In this document: positions 52,431 to 61,326 of the stretch, in pieces
Layout of the letters: every line of letters begins with the position of its first letter
Numbering within the stretch: the stretch's first letter is position 1
From: Clostridia bacterium
Lineage (GTDB): Bacteria > Bacillota > Clostridia > Oscillospirales > Acutalibacteraceae
DNA length: 64,000 nucleotides
Assembly (NCBI GenBank): GCA_017399535.1
Contig: JAFQBX010000022.1
Location: 62,001-126,000, forward strand
Reading direction: 5' to 3'
Notes under the pieces: model-generated
What the model was told of the DNA's origin: nothing
The model's input: the letters and a program-made list of their open reading frames with translations, nothing else
Databases searched by the model: none
Translations under genes and position numbers: made by a program

Positions 52431-53705
52431 ATGAAAACAATGTCACATATTTCAGCGGTAACAGAAATGAGTACAGCCGACCGAAATAATCAGCGAAGCG
52501 AAACAAAGGCGGTACTCGAATACATAAGCAGTAATTGGGATAACTGTATCAAAGAGAATACGGCTGATGATGGAACTTTAATCGGTTTGCCGTATCCTTA
52601 TACCGTCCCTGCGGTAGGTCATTTTGACGAAATGTATTATTGGGACACCTATTTTACAAACAAGGGACTCGAAATCGACGGCAGACACGAATTGGCAAAG
52701 AATAATGTCGATAATATGCTCTATCTGGTCGATAGATACGGCTTTATGCCGAATGGAAACCGCACCTATTTTCTTAATCATTCACAGCCGCCCTTCCTTT
52801 CGCTAATGGTTAGGGACGTTTATGAGAATTGTGGCGACAAGAAATGGTTAGGTCGTGCCTATAAATCGCTCCAAACCGAGTATAAATTCTGGACCGAAAA
52901 GCGCGATAGCCAAATTGGGCTCGCTCGTTATGACGACGATAATGCTGTGTTTACTTCACAGATGGCTGCCGATTACGTTGGTCGCATTGGCTATAAACCC
53001 GAAGGTTATACCGACAGCCAAATTGCCCGTGAATATTTGGCAATTTGCGAAAGTGGCTGGGATGCCAATCCTCGCTTTGAATACGAAACGTATAACAGCG
53101 CCGCCGTTGACCTCAATTCGCTTTTATACGCGCTCGAAAGCAATATGGCGTACTTTGCCGACGAGCTTGAAAACGGCGAAAGCAAAGTGTGGACACAACT
53201 TGCCGCTGACCGAAAGGCGACCATGATAAAATATCTCGAAAACAAAGATGGTATTTTGGTCGATTACAATTTCGAGAAGAAAAAGCAGAGCGGTATTTTT
53301 TCGGTTGCGTCGCTTTATCCGCTTTTTGTCGGACTTGCTGACGAAAAGCACGCAAAGGCGGTTGTGGATAATCTGGACCGACTCGAAAGAGAGTACGGCT
53401 TGCTCACCTGCGAGGAAAATGACGTTGAGGGTACATTCCAATGGGATGCGCCGAATGGCTGGGCTTGTTTGCAGTATATTGCGATTATCGGACTGGATAA
53501 CTACGGATACAAGGAGGAGGCAAGACGAATCGCCGAAAAGTACGTTTTGCTTGTCGAAAAGGTATTTAAGGAAACCGATAATCTCTGGGAAAAGTACAAT
53601 GTTATCGAAGGGAACGTAAACGTAAAGGGCGAATACGAGATGCCGTCAATGATGGGTTGGAGCGCAGGAACCTATCTCGCCGCCCTCGACTATTTGAATA
53701 AATAA
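52431..53705 (+). CDS. Trehalase-like glycoside hydrolase family 37 protein
   Basis: 424 residues with GH37 (alpha/alpha)6-barrel signatures: VPAVGHFDEMYYWDTYF (PGGRF-x-E-x-YYWDSY region), GFMPNGNRTYFLNHSQPP and QWDAPNGWACLQYI. Trehalases cleave trehalose to two glucose; related GH37 proteins may have other targets, and the first motif here is less canonical (PAVGHFDEM). No signal peptide, so cytosolic. GGAAGGG lies just before the ATG. Monocistronic. Confidence 0.88.
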   Translation: MKTMSHISAVTEMSTADRNNQRSETKAVLEYISSNWDNCIKENTADDGTLIGLPYPYTVPAVGHFDEMYYWDTYFTNKGLEIDGRHELAKNNVDNMLYLVDRYGFMPNGNRTYFLNHSQPPFLSLMVRDVYENCGDKKWLGRAYKSLQTEYKFWTEKRDSQIGLARYDDDNAVFTSQMAADYVGRIGYKPEGYTDSQIAREYLAICESGWDANPRFEYETYNSAAVDLNSLLYALESNMAYFADELENGESKVWTQLAADRKATMIKYLENKDGILVDYNFEKKKQSGIFSVASLYPLFVGLADEKHAKAVVDNLDRLEREYGLLTCEENDVEGTFQWDAPNGWACLQYIAIIGLDNYGYKEEARRIAEKYVLLVEKVFKETDNLWEKYNVIEGNVNVKGEYEMPSMMGWSAGTYLAALDYLNK

Positions 53706-53710
53706 ATATA

Positions 53711-53740
53711 AAAAACCGATGCGAATTCGCATCGGTTTTT
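53711..53740. terminator. Bidirectional terminator
   Basis: 30-nt perfect palindrome (arms 53711-53725 / 53726-53740) with A5/T5 ends, between the GH37 gene and recR. Confidence 0.88.
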
Positions 53741-53760
53741 TTATATACTTACGTAAACTC

Positions 53761-54360
53761 TTAAAATTCGCTGCGTCCCTCTAATGCGCGCATGAGGGTA
53801 ATTTCGTCGGCGAATTCCAAGCTACCGCCTACGGGGATTCCGTAAGCAAGTCGAGTGACCTTTACACCCATTGGTTTCAGTAGTCGGGAGATATAGGCGG
53901 CGGTCGCTTCACCGTCAACCGTTGGGTTGGTGGCCATGATAATTTCGCGCACCTCGTCGTCGGCGACCCTTTTCAGCAGTTCGCGTACTTTAATCTGGTC
54001 GGGACCTATTCCGTCGAGGGGCGAAATTACCCCGTGAAGCACGTGATAGGTGCCGTTGAATTCCCTTGTCCTCTCGAATGCGATTATATCGCGCGGGTCC
54101 TCGACAACGCAGATAACGCTGCCGTCCCTCGACTTGTCCGAGCAAATGTCGCATTTATCGAGGTCGGTCAGATTTTGACACACCGAGCAGCAGTGAATGT
54201 GCTTTTTCGCCTCGACAATCGCGTTTGCAAAGTCCTTTGCCTCGTCGTCCGAGAGTGAGAGCAGATGAAATGCCAATCGCTGAGCCGATTTTTTGCCTAT
54301 TCCGGGCATTTTTTCGAATTGCTCGGTTAGCTTGGCAAGTGACGGAATTTTATATCCCAT
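53761..54360 (-). CDS. recR: Recombination protein RecR
   Basis: 199 residues, the normal RecR length. Helix-hairpin-helix ([24 protein letters not shown]), zinc finger ([16 protein letters not shown]) and Toprim domain ([16 protein letters not shown]). It acts with RecO/RecF in gap repair. The frame opens at 54465, but the ATG at 54360 lies one base after the ybaB stop (TGATATG) and matches the family start. Last gene of dnaX-ybaB-recR. Confidence 0.97.
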   Translation of the reverse strand: MGYKIPSLAKLTEQFEKMPGIGKKSAQRLAFHLLSLSDDEAKDFANAIVEAKKHIHCCSVCQNLTDLDKCDICSDKSRDGSVICVVEDPRDIIAFERTREFNGTYHVLHGVISPLDGIGPDQIKVRELLKRVADDEVREIIMATNPTVDGEATAAYISRLLKPMGVKVTRLAYGIPVGGSLEFADEITLMRALEGRSEF

Positions 54361-54361
54361 A

Positions 54362-54727
54362 TCAGAACAAACCACCCATTCCCGGAATGTTGGGTATGTT
54401 GAGTGAGGACGAAATTTTTGCCATTTCTTCTTCACCTGTTGAGTCGGCTGTGCGCATTGCCTCATTAACCGCGGCGGTGATTAAATCCTCTAACATTTCG
54501 ATATCGTCGGGGTCGATGATTTCCGGCTTTATCGAAAGTCGTGTAACCTGATGCTTTCCTGTAACGGTGACCTCCACCATTCCGCCGCCTGAGGTTGCGG
54601 TGTATTCGGCGGTTTCAAGCTCGGCCTGTTTGGTCTGCATATCCTCCTGCGCCTTTTGAACCTGCTTCATCATTTGCTGAATGTTGTTTGAACCCGAGCC
54701 GTAGCCCTGCGGTAATCTTGCCTTCAT
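54362..54727 (-). CDS. YbaB/EbfC nucleoid-associated protein
   Basis: 121 residues: Gln/Met-rich N-terminus, a coiled coil ([23 protein letters not shown]) and the conserved [40 protein letters not shown] core. It binds DNA as a homodimer. The dnaX-ybaB-recR order is conserved across Firmicutes. AAAGGAAG precedes the start. Confidence 0.95.
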   Translation of the reverse strand: MKARLPQGYGSGSNNIQQMMKQVQKAQEDMQTKQAELETAEYTATSGGGMVEVTVTGKHQVTRLSIKPEIIDPDDIEMLEDLITAAVNEAMRTADSTGEEEMAKISSSLNIPNIPGMGGLF

Positions 54728-54751
54728 TTTTATATCTTCCTTTCGGCTAAT

Positions 54752-56548
54752 TTATTTATCAATTCCTGCCTGTCTTGCTCGCGAAACGAGGTCGTCAAGC
54801 GGGTCAATTTCATCGTCTGCGTTCGGCTCGGGAGTGCTTCCCGCCGCCTTCTTTTTGGTATAAGGACCGATTTTATAATTTGTTCCCGTGACCTGCACAA
54901 TGGCGGCTTTAAGTGCCGATTTGTGTCGGGGACTCGTGTTAATCATATCCCTGAAACTCTCGTTTTTAAAGTCGATGAGCATACAATCGTTGACGATGTA
55001 TGCCTGCGACCCTTCGAGAGCCGCCTTCATCATCGGGTCAGTTTTACCCAGCGTACCGAGAATATCGTTCCAATTCTTATACGGCTGGTCGCTACTTTGC
55101 GGCTTTGTTTCGCTTACGGGGGCAAAAGCAACCGTAGCCGAATTATCGTCGGCCATAGACGGCACCTTTATATCGTCGGCGGTAACCTTTTTTTGATATA
55201 CCTTGATGTCGGATTTATCGGCGGCGTTTTCGGGCAATTTAACCGCCTGCGTTGCCGCAATATCCACTGCGCTATTGGGGATTTTAACCGCCTGAGTCGC
55301 CGTAATATCCGCCGTCTTTTCGTTCAGGTCAATCACCTGCGTAGCGGCAATATCGGCGCCTTTTTCGGTCGCGACGTCATCCTTTTCTACCCTTGCGCTT
55401 GCCGTCAGCACGGCACCTGCTTCAAGCGCAGAAATTCGGCGCAAAACAGCAGTCATCGATTCATCAAGAGACGGATCGCATAGTCTTATCAACGCTGTTT
55501 CCATAATTGTACGGCGATTTGCGCCCCTGTTCATGTCGGAAAACGCCTTTTCAAACACCTCGATAGCGTGGATAATCGCATCGAGAGGCATATTCTGACC
55601 CTCTTTTTTGAGCTTTTCGATTTCCGCCGACGAGCAAACGACCAGCTTTTCGGGATTTTTGGTTGCCTTTATCATCATAATATTGCGGAAGTATTCAATC
55701 AGCTCGCAGCAGAGTCGGGTCATATCCTTTGACCTTTCGTAAAGCTCGGCTATGGTTTCGAGCGCTTGTTCACTGTTGCGATTCACTATCGAAAGGGCAA
55801 GTCGCTCGATATATTCGCGTCCCGACATTCCTGCGGCGTCGAGTACTGCCTTTTCGTCAACCTCGTTTCCCGTAGCGGCGCAAACGTCGAGTAGCGAAAG
55901 CGCGTCACGCATAGCGCCGTCCGACAGCTTTGCGATAATCAACGCGGCATCAGGTGTGAGCGAAATGCCTTCTTTTTCGGCGATTTCGGTCAGTCGCGCG
56001 GCAATTTCCTCCACAGCGATTCGGCTGAAATCGAATCGCTGACAGCGCGAAAGAATGGTCGCGGGCAGCTTATGCACCTCGGTCGTAGCCAAAATGAAAA
56101 TAACGTGTGCCGGTGGCTCCTCGAGCGTTTTGAGCAGGGCGTTGAATGCCGCGCCCGAAAGCATGTGTACCTCGTCGATGATATAGATTCGGTACTTTGC
56201 AGTTGCAGGGGAGAAGGCAGTATTGTCGCGAAGCTCCCTTATGTTATCGACGCCGTTGTTTGACGCGGCATCGATTTCGGTGATGTCAAAGATACTTTCG
56301 TCATTGATACCTTTACAAATTTCGCATTCGTTACAGGGATCGCCTGCCTGCGAATTGAGACAGTTTACCGCCTTTGCGAAAATTTTTGCGCAGGAGGTCT
56401 TTCCCGTTCCACGCGATCCGGTGAAAAGGTAGGCGTGAGAAATATGATTGTCGGTAATTTGATTTTTAAGCGTTTTGACAATATTTTTTTGACCTACTAC
56501 CTCGCTGAAATTACGTGGACGGTATTTTCTGTAAAGGGCTTGATACAT
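54752..56548 (-). CDS. dnaX: DNA polymerase III subunit gamma/tau
   Basis: 598 residues. AAA+ clamp loader: Walker A GSRGTGKTSCAKIF (~44), zinc site C-x8-C-x2-C-x2-C (CLNSQAGDPCNECEIC), Walker B IYIIDEVHML, SRC motif in ILSRCQRFDF; domain III ~240-360. Residues ~398-443 hold three copies of a 15-16-residue unit (A-D-I-x-ATQ-x-V/I-x...), then a C-terminal tau region. AGGTGATGAA is the Shine-Dalgarno, 31 nt after the SRP RNA 3' end, so both may share a transcript. Confidence 0.96.
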   Translation of the reverse strand: MYQALYRKYRPRNFSEVVGQKNIVKTLKNQITDNHISHAYLFTGSRGTGKTSCAKIFAKAVNCLNSQAGDPCNECEICKGINDESIFDITEIDAASNNGVDNIRELRDNTAFSPATAKYRIYIIDEVHMLSGAAFNALLKTLEEPPAHVIFILATTEVHKLPATILSRCQRFDFSRIAVEEIAARLTEIAEKEGISLTPDAALIIAKLSDGAMRDALSLLDVCAATGNEVDEKAVLDAAGMSGREYIERLALSIVNRNSEQALETIAELYERSKDMTRLCCELIEYFRNIMMIKATKNPEKLVVCSSAEIEKLKKEGQNMPLDAIIHAIEVFEKAFSDMNRGANRRTIMETALIRLCDPSLDESMTAVLRRISALEAGAVLTASARVEKDDVATEKGADIAATQVIDLNEKTADITATQAVKIPNSAVDIAATQAVKLPENAADKSDIKVYQKKVTADDIKVPSMADDNSATVAFAPVSETKPQSSDQPYKNWNDILGTLGKTDPMMKAALEGSQAYIVNDCMLIDFKNESFRDMINTSPRHKSALKAAIVQVTGTNYKIGPYTKKKAAGSTPEPNADDEIDPLDDLVSRARQAGIDK

Positions 56549-56579
56549 TTCATCACCTGCTTTTTTTAGTCGGGATAAA

Positions 56580-56741
56580 GATAATGCCGATCATGCACTT
56601 GGGTATGCGGGTGTGCAGATTGACTGCGGCGCACAAGGAAATCCGCTTAATGCTGCTCGGTTCCCCGCCTGACATGGTTCACAGCTCCCTGTCGCACAGG
56701 ACCAACACACCCGCACGCCCGAATGTACGAACGGCAATATC
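56580..56741 (-). ncRNA. ffs: Signal recognition particle RNA (4.5S-like hairpin)
   Basis: ~162 nt. Apical domain IV with TGTCAGG (56674-56668), CGG, the GGAA tetraloop (56664-56661), CCG and AGCAGCA (56657-56651). The usual UCC/GGA stem next to the loop is replaced by CGG/CCG, a paired compensatory change. Long closing stem: GATATTGCCG at 56741 pairs with CGGCATTATC at ~56580, and GCGGGTGTG with CACACCCGC inside. In Bacillus the SRP RNA gene also precedes dnaX. Termini are inferred from pairing and the promoter. Confidence 0.92.
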
Positions 56742-56750
56742 ACGATAATT

Positions 56751-56779
56751 ATTATAATACATAAATTCTATTTTTACAA
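56751..56779 (-). promoter_or_regulatory. Promoter of the SRP RNA
   Basis: Minus strand TTGTAA (56779-56774), 17-nt spacer, TATAAT (56756-56751), with initiation expected around 56742. Confidence 0.75.
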
Positions 56780-56802
56780 GTATAAAATATAAACTTAATA
56801 GT

Positions 56803-56832
56803 TTGACATATAGTATGGTAAGGTGGTATAAT
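56803..56832 (+). promoter_or_regulatory. Promoter of the darA operon
   Basis: TTGACA (56803-56808), 18-nt spacer, TATAAT (56827-56832). Back to back with the SRP RNA promoter. Confidence 0.8.
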
Positions 56833-56876
56833 AAAGGGGCTGGTTATGACCTTTTACGAATGGGGGAAACGAGAAT

Positions 56877-57200
56877 ATGAAGCTACTTATCGCTATTGTC
56901 AATTCAAATGATGCAAATCAGCTTTCGTCGGCGCTGACCGATGCCGGAATGAGCATTACAAAGCTTGCCACTACCGGCGGATTTTTAAAGCAGGGAAACA
57001 CCACCTTCTTTATGGGAATCGACGACGGACGAGTTGACGAAGCCCTCGAAATTATAAAGAAATATTCGGGTGTTCGTACCGAGGTACAGCCCATTCATCA
57101 CGTATCGGCGTATCCGAGCATCGCATCCACCTCAATCGAGACAAAGGTTGGCGGAGCGGTCGTTTTTGTCACCGACGTCGAAAGGTTTGAAAAGCTGTGA
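56877..57200 (+). CDS. darA: Cyclic di-AMP receptor (PstA/DarA, DUF970)
   Basis: 107 residues, PII-like trimeric fold; LATTGGFLKQGNTTFFMGIDD contains the c-di-AMP-binding loop residues. It senses c-di-AMP, but its target is not known in any species. Overlaps holB by 4 bp. In Bacillus it is also next to holB and ricT. Confidence 0.95.
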   Translation: MKLLIAIVNSNDANQLSSALTDAGMSITKLATTGGFLKQGNTTFFMGIDDGRVDEALEIIKKYSGVRTEVQPIHHVSAYPSIASTSIETKVGGAVVFVTDVERFEKL

Positions 57201-58162
57201 GCGCATTTAACCGATTTGTCGGAAACAAAGGGACGGTCGAGCGGCTGGACAGTATGCTCCTGTCGGGTCGAGTGCCCCACGCCTTTATTATCGAAGGTGC
57301 GGTCGGTACGGGACGAAGGACACTTGCGAATATGCTTGCACGGGCTCTCGCCTGCACTGGCGAAAATAAGCCGTGCGGAGAATGTACCTGCTGTCTGATG
57401 AGTGAAAATCCCGACATCGTCACCGTTTTGCCCGAAAAGGCGAATATCACGGTGGATAAAATTCGTAAAATCAGGGAGGAGGCATATATCCTCCCGAATC
57501 AGTCGGACAAGCGAGTTTTCATCATTCCCGACGCAAATTTGATGAACGAGCAGGCGCAAAACGCGCTTTTAAAGGTGTTCGAGGAGCCGCCCAAAAGGGT
57601 TGTGTTCATCCTCACCTGCGAATATGCCAATCAGCTTCTTGCCACCGTCCGTTCACGAGCCGTGGTGTTAAAGCTTTCCACGGTGCAAAAGGACGCCGCT
57701 GTCGAGTATATTTTGGAGCAAAATCCCGAATTTAATTCAGCCGAGGTTGAACGAGCCGTAGCCGACGAGGACGGAAATATCGGTCGTGCGCTTATTCGCC
57801 TTTCGGGCGAGGATAAGGCGGATTTTACCGCACGCGAGATACTCTCCTGCATTGGCGAACGGTCGGAGCTTGCGCTTATGAAGTCACTTCTTGTCATCGA
57901 AAAGGACCGCGTATTTGCAAAGTCGGTTTTATCCGCGATGAGCGTACTTGTGTCCGAGGCGTTGGCGGTCAAAATGGGCGCACCAAAAAGCTATGCACCC
58001 GACGACATTCGCACCCTTTTGGCAGAAAAATTTACACGTCACCACCTCATCGGAATTTCCGAGGTCTGCCTGTCGGCAAGGAAGGACTGTGATGCAAACG
58101 GCAACGGTGCTCTCATGGTGACTAATTTGTGTGCTTGTATTCGTGCGCAAATTGATTTATAA
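57197..58162 (+). CDS. holB: DNA polymerase III subunit delta'
   Basis: 321 residues, AAA+ clamp-loader subunit. N-terminus FVGNKGTVERLDSML and a P-loop-like EGAVGTGRRTLANML; zinc site CTGENKPCGECTCC; ALLKVFEEPPKRVVFILTCEYANQLLATVRSRAVVL (sensor region). Part of the clamp loader with DnaX (encoded divergently 0.6 kb away). GTG start at 57197 inside darA's end. Confidence 0.93.
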   Translation: MSAFNRFVGNKGTVERLDSMLLSGRVPHAFIIEGAVGTGRRTLANMLARALACTGENKPCGECTCCLMSENPDIVTVLPEKANITVDKIRKIREEAYILPNQSDKRVFIIPDANLMNEQAQNALLKVFEEPPKRVVFILTCEYANQLLATVRSRAVVLKLSTVQKDAAVEYILEQNPEFNSAEVERAVADEDGNIGRALIRLSGEDKADFTAREILSCIGERSELALMKSLLVIEKDRVFAKSVLSAMSVLVSEALAVKMGAPKSYAPDDIRTLLAEKFTRHHLIGISEVCLSARKDCDANGNGALMVTNLCACIRAQIDL

Positions 58163-58217
58163 TAATACGAGTCAGTCTAAATTCGGCTGATTTTGAATAA
58201 ATTTAATGGAGGCAATT

Positions 58218-59087
58218 ATGGCCGAGGTAATAGGAGTAAGATTTAAGGAAAACGGAAAATCTTACTATTTTAACCCAAAGGGTAAGGAATATAAAATCGG
58301 AGATTTGGTAATAGTTGATACCGCGCGAGGAATCGAGCTTGGCGAGGTTGCAAACGGCAACCAAACCGTGTCGGACGACGATGTTGTCCAGCCGCTTCGC
58401 GAGGTAGTCAGAAGGGCTACCGACACCGATTTAAAGCGCCGTGACGAGCTGAAAGACAAGGAAAAAAGCGCCTTTTCCGTTTGCGAGGAAAAGATTGCGG
58501 CGCACGAGCTTGATATGAAGCTGGTCGAGGTGGAATATTCCTTCGACGGAACAAAGATTATTTTCTACTTCACCGCCGACGGACGAATCGATTTTCGTGA
58601 GCTGGTAAAGGATTTGGCAGCGGTATTCCATACCCGAATCGAGCTGCGTCAAATCGGTGTTCGCGACGAGGCAAAGATGCTTGGCGGACTCGGAATTTGC
58701 GGTCGTCCGTTTTGTTGCAACCGCTTTTTAAACGACTTTTTACCCGTTTCGATAAAGATGGCAAAGGAGCAGGGACTTTCTCTTAACCCGGTAAAAATTT
58801 CGGGTACCTGCGGCCGACTGATGTGCTGTCTCAATTACGAGCAGAACGTGTACGAAAAGCTGAATAAAACCACCCCGAAGGTAGGTGCATCTGTATCCAC
58901 TCCCGATGGTGAAGGGGTTGTCATCAGCGCAAGTGTACTCGGTCAGAAGGTTAAGGTGCGACTCGAATCACGCGACAGTCTCGAAACCTATTCCTGCGAT
59001 GAGATTCAGGTAATAAAGGGCAAAAAGAAACCCGACGAAAAGAGCGAAAAGAAGCTCGAGGAAAAGGGTGAAAATACCCAAAACTAA
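58218..59087 (+). CDS. ricT: RicT/YaaT (PSP1 domain) sporulation and mRNA-maturation factor
   Basis: 289 residues. PSP1 domain with the Cys set GLGICGRPFCC and GTCGRLMCC that ligates Fe-S clusters in the Ric complex (RicA/F/T with RNase Y in Bacillus), and a Lys/Glu-rich C-terminal tail. The frame opens at 58206, but GGAGG at 58208-58212 places the start at 58218 (MAEVIG). Neither ricA nor ricF is in the window. Confidence 0.94.
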   Translation: MAEVIGVRFKENGKSYYFNPKGKEYKIGDLVIVDTARGIELGEVANGNQTVSDDDVVQPLREVVRRATDTDLKRRDELKDKEKSAFSVCEEKIAAHELDMKLVEVEYSFDGTKIIFYFTADGRIDFRELVKDLAAVFHTRIELRQIGVRDEAKMLGGLGICGRPFCCNRFLNDFLPVSIKMAKEQGLSLNPVKISGTCGRLMCCLNYEQNVYEKLNKTTPKVGASVSTPDGEGVVISASVLGQKVKVRLESRDSLETYSCDEIQVIKGKKKPDEKSEKKLEEKGENTQN

Positions 59088-59118
59088 TCGCATTTGGCGG
59101 CTATTACAAATTTTACAC

Positions 59119-59146
59119 TTGCTTTTTTAAAACTGTGTGATAAAAT
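59119..59146 (+). promoter_or_regulatory. Promoter of the ferredoxin gene
   Basis: TTGCTT (59119-59124), 16-nt spacer ending in TGA, TAAAAT (59141-59146): extended -10, 120 bp upstream of the gene. Confidence 0.55.
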
Positions 59147-59265
59147 GTAGTTGTGTATATGGGCTAAACCCCATAAAAAACCGCTTATTTCCTGCGCTTT
59201 AAGCGGATATTACTTAAAAAAATTTAAGGTCGAGCGCAGCGGCTGGTAAAAGGAGTTGTATATTC

Positions 59266-59436
59266 ATGGCACACAAGATTACTAATGATTGTATCGGTTG
59301 TGGCGCTTGTGCAGATACCTGCCCCGTTGGCGCTATTTTCGAAGGCGACGGCAAGTACGAAATCAACGCTGACGAATGTGTAGATTGCGGCGCTTGTGCT
59401 GGTGGCTGCCCTGTTGAAGCTATCGTAGCTGAATAA
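59266..59436 (+). CDS. 2[4Fe-4S] ferredoxin
   Basis: 56 residues, clostridial type: two CxxCxxCxxxC(P) motifs, CIGCGACADTCP (~9) and CVDCGACAGGCP (~38). Small electron carrier, likely partner of the PFOR encoded at 12.4-15.9 kb and of hydrogenases. AAGGAG Shine-Dalgarno. Codon use resembles nifJ. It stands between ricT and trmN6, where Bacillus has yabA. Confidence 0.97.
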   Translation: MAHKITNDCIGCGACADTCPVGAIFEGDGKYEINADECVDCGACAGGCPVEAIVAE

Positions 59437-59463
59437 TTACAGCCATAGTAAAAAAATGAGGTT

Positions 59464-59491
59464 AGCGGAGCGTCTTTTGCGCTCCGCTTTC
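59464..59491 (+). terminator. Terminator of the ferredoxin gene
   Basis: Perfect 9-bp GC-rich stem (59464-59472 / 59480-59488), 7-nt loop, short T-rich tail. Confidence 0.75.
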
Positions 59492-59584
59492 TGAATTTAA
59501 AGGTACTTTTACGCTTGACTTTACTGAAAAAATTCTTCATCCACATACTTTTTTGCGTGGGATGAGTTTCACGGAGATAACGCT

Positions 59585-60319
59585 ATGGAAAAACTCCAAT
59601 ATTTAGGGAACAAGATGAAAATTTACGTGTCCGAAATTCATCGCTACGGCACCGACGCGGTGCTGCTGGCCGACTTTTCCATGCCGAAAAACAGTGACAA
59701 GGCGTGTGATTTCGGTACGGGTTGCGGAATAATTCCGCTCGTCTGGCGGCTTAACGGAAGTAGTTGCGACATAACCGCCGTTGATATCAGCGCCGATGCC
59801 TGTGCTCTCGCCGAGCGTTCTGTGAGGGAAAATCGAATTGATAATTTCAGAGTAATAAACGGCGACTTAAGGGATGCCGAAACCATTTCGGGCAGCGGTA
59901 TTTTTGACGTGATTTCGATGAATCCGCCATATAAAGCGGCATCCGACGGGGTTATGAGCCCTGATGAGCAGAGACGTACGGCTCGTCACGAGGTTGAATG
60001 TACCCTCGACGATATCTGTTCGGCGGCAAAGAGGTTGCTTCGCTTTGGCGGTCGGCTGTGTATGTGCCACCGACCCGAGCGGCTTTGCGACATCATTTCG
60101 GCAATGCGTGCGGCCGACATTGAGCCGAAAAAATTGCGACTCGTCTGTCAACGCAGGGGTGGAGTACCCAAGCTTATTTTGATTGAAGGACGCCGAGGAG
60201 CAAGGTCGGGACTTGCCCATCTTTCGCCGCTCTATATCGAGGCGGATGACGGCGGAGTTTCACCCGAAATTGCCGAAATTTACGGCGAATATTACATAAA
60301 AGGGGAGGGCTCCAAATGA
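59585..60319 (+). CDS. trmN6: tRNA1(Val) A37 N6-methyltransferase family protein (TrmN6)
   Basis: 244 residues. SAM motif ACDFGTGCGIIPLVWRL and the N6-adenine catalytic NPPY (SMNPPYKAASDG). Bacillus YabB relatives methylate A37 of a tRNA. It overlaps rsmI by 4 bp (ATGA), the same pair as in Bacillus (yabB-rsmI). Confidence 0.92.
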   Translation: MEKLQYLGNKMKIYVSEIHRYGTDAVLLADFSMPKNSDKACDFGTGCGIIPLVWRLNGSSCDITAVDISADACALAERSVRENRIDNFRVINGDLRDAETISGSGIFDVISMNPPYKAASDGVMSPDEQRRTARHEVECTLDDICSAAKRLLRFGGRLCMCHRPERLCDIISAMRAADIEPKKLRLVCQRRGGVPKLILIEGRRGARSGLAHLSPLYIEADDGGVSPEIAEIYGEYYIKGEGSK

Positions 60320-61149
60320 GCGGAAAATTATACGTTGTAGGTACGCCGATAGGTAACCTTTCCGACCTTTCGCCCCGCGGACTCGAAACGCTGAATACGG
60401 TCGATTTTATAGCCGCCGAGGACACCCGAGTAACCTTAAAGCTGATGAACCGCTTTGAGATAAAAAAGCCGACCGTCAGCTATCACGAGCATAATATGCG
60501 CGATAGCGGAGCGAGGATAATCGACAGAATTTTATCGGGCGAAAACTGTGCGGTTGTGAGCGATGCAGGTATGCCTGCAATATCCGATCCCGGTCAGGAT
60601 TTGGTAGCCCTTGCGCATCAGAACGGCATCGAGGTCGTTTCCGTCCCCGGACCGAGCGCTGTGATAACTGCACTTGCCATTTCGGGCATTGAGTGTAACC
60701 GCTTTTGCTTCGAGGGTTTTTTGAGCGGAGTTAAGTCCGAGCGCAGAGCCCGACTCAGCAAAATAAAGAGTGAGAAGCGGACAATGGTGTTCTACGAAGC
60801 GCCGCATAAGCTGGTCGCAACCCTCAGCGATATGCTTGCCGCATTTGGCGAGCGAAAAATCGCTGTAATAAAGGAGCTTACCAAAATTCACGAAAATGTC
60901 ATGCACACCACCCTTTCGGAAGCGGTCGAGCATTTCGCCGCCACGTCACCGAAGGGCGAATTCGTGCTTATAGTAAGCGGTGCCGCCGAAACTGAGACCG
61001 CGCAAATGACCTTTGACGAGGCGCTCGATTATGCGCGTGACGCGGTTGCCGACGGAACCGCACCGACTGCCGCGGCAAAGCAGGCGGCTCAAATCAGCGG
61101 CTTTAAACGAAGCGAAATTTATAAGGCGCTGGTCGGCTCAAAGGACTGA
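60316..61149 (+). CDS. rsmI: 16S rRNA (cytidine(1402)-2'-O)-methyltransferase RsmI
   Basis: 277 residues of the SAM-dependent tetrapyrrole-methylase fold: LYVVGTPIGNLSDLSPRGLETL, AAEDTRVTLKL, VSDAGMPAISDPG, SVPGPSAVITALAISG, FYEAPHKL. It methylates C1402 in the ribosome decoding centre with RsmH. ATGA overlap with trmN6; ends at a terminator at 61201-61236. Confidence 0.97.
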   Translation: MSGKLYVVGTPIGNLSDLSPRGLETLNTVDFIAAEDTRVTLKLMNRFEIKKPTVSYHEHNMRDSGARIIDRILSGENCAVVSDAGMPAISDPGQDLVALAHQNGIEVVSVPGPSAVITALAISGIECNRFCFEGFLSGVKSERRARLSKIKSEKRTMVFYEAPHKLVATLSDMLAAFGERKIAVIKELTKIHENVMHTTLSEAVEHFAATSPKGEFVLIVSGAAETETAQMTFDEALDYARDAVADGTAPTAAAKQAAQISGFKRSEIYKALVGSKD

Positions 61150-61200
61150 TTTTTGCAGCGGAAAAGCAAAAAACCAAAATTTCACTGTGTGAACGCTATT

Positions 61201-61236
61201 AAAGGACGATTTTTTACAAAAAATCGTCCTTTTTTC
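61201..61236 (+). terminator. Terminator of rsmI
   Basis: 15-bp perfect stem (61201-61215 / 61218-61232) and T6. Confidence 0.85.
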
Positions 61237-61249
61237 ATGCGAAAAAATA

Positions 61250-61278
61250 TATACAAAACGAAATTGCTATGTTATAAT
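61250..61278 (+). promoter_or_regulatory. Promoter of the lipoprotein/two-component operon
   Basis: TATACA (61250-61255), 17-nt spacer, TATAAT (61273-61278). Confidence 0.55.
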
Positions 61279-61326
61279 ATACACTGTATAAATATTTATT
61301 ATTATATGGGAAAGGAAGGCGGTTGA

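Noticed and set aside
56515-56748. A 77-residue plus-strand reading frame
   Set aside because: It lies over the antisense of the SRP RNA and the dnaX start; no Shine-Dalgarno or family support.
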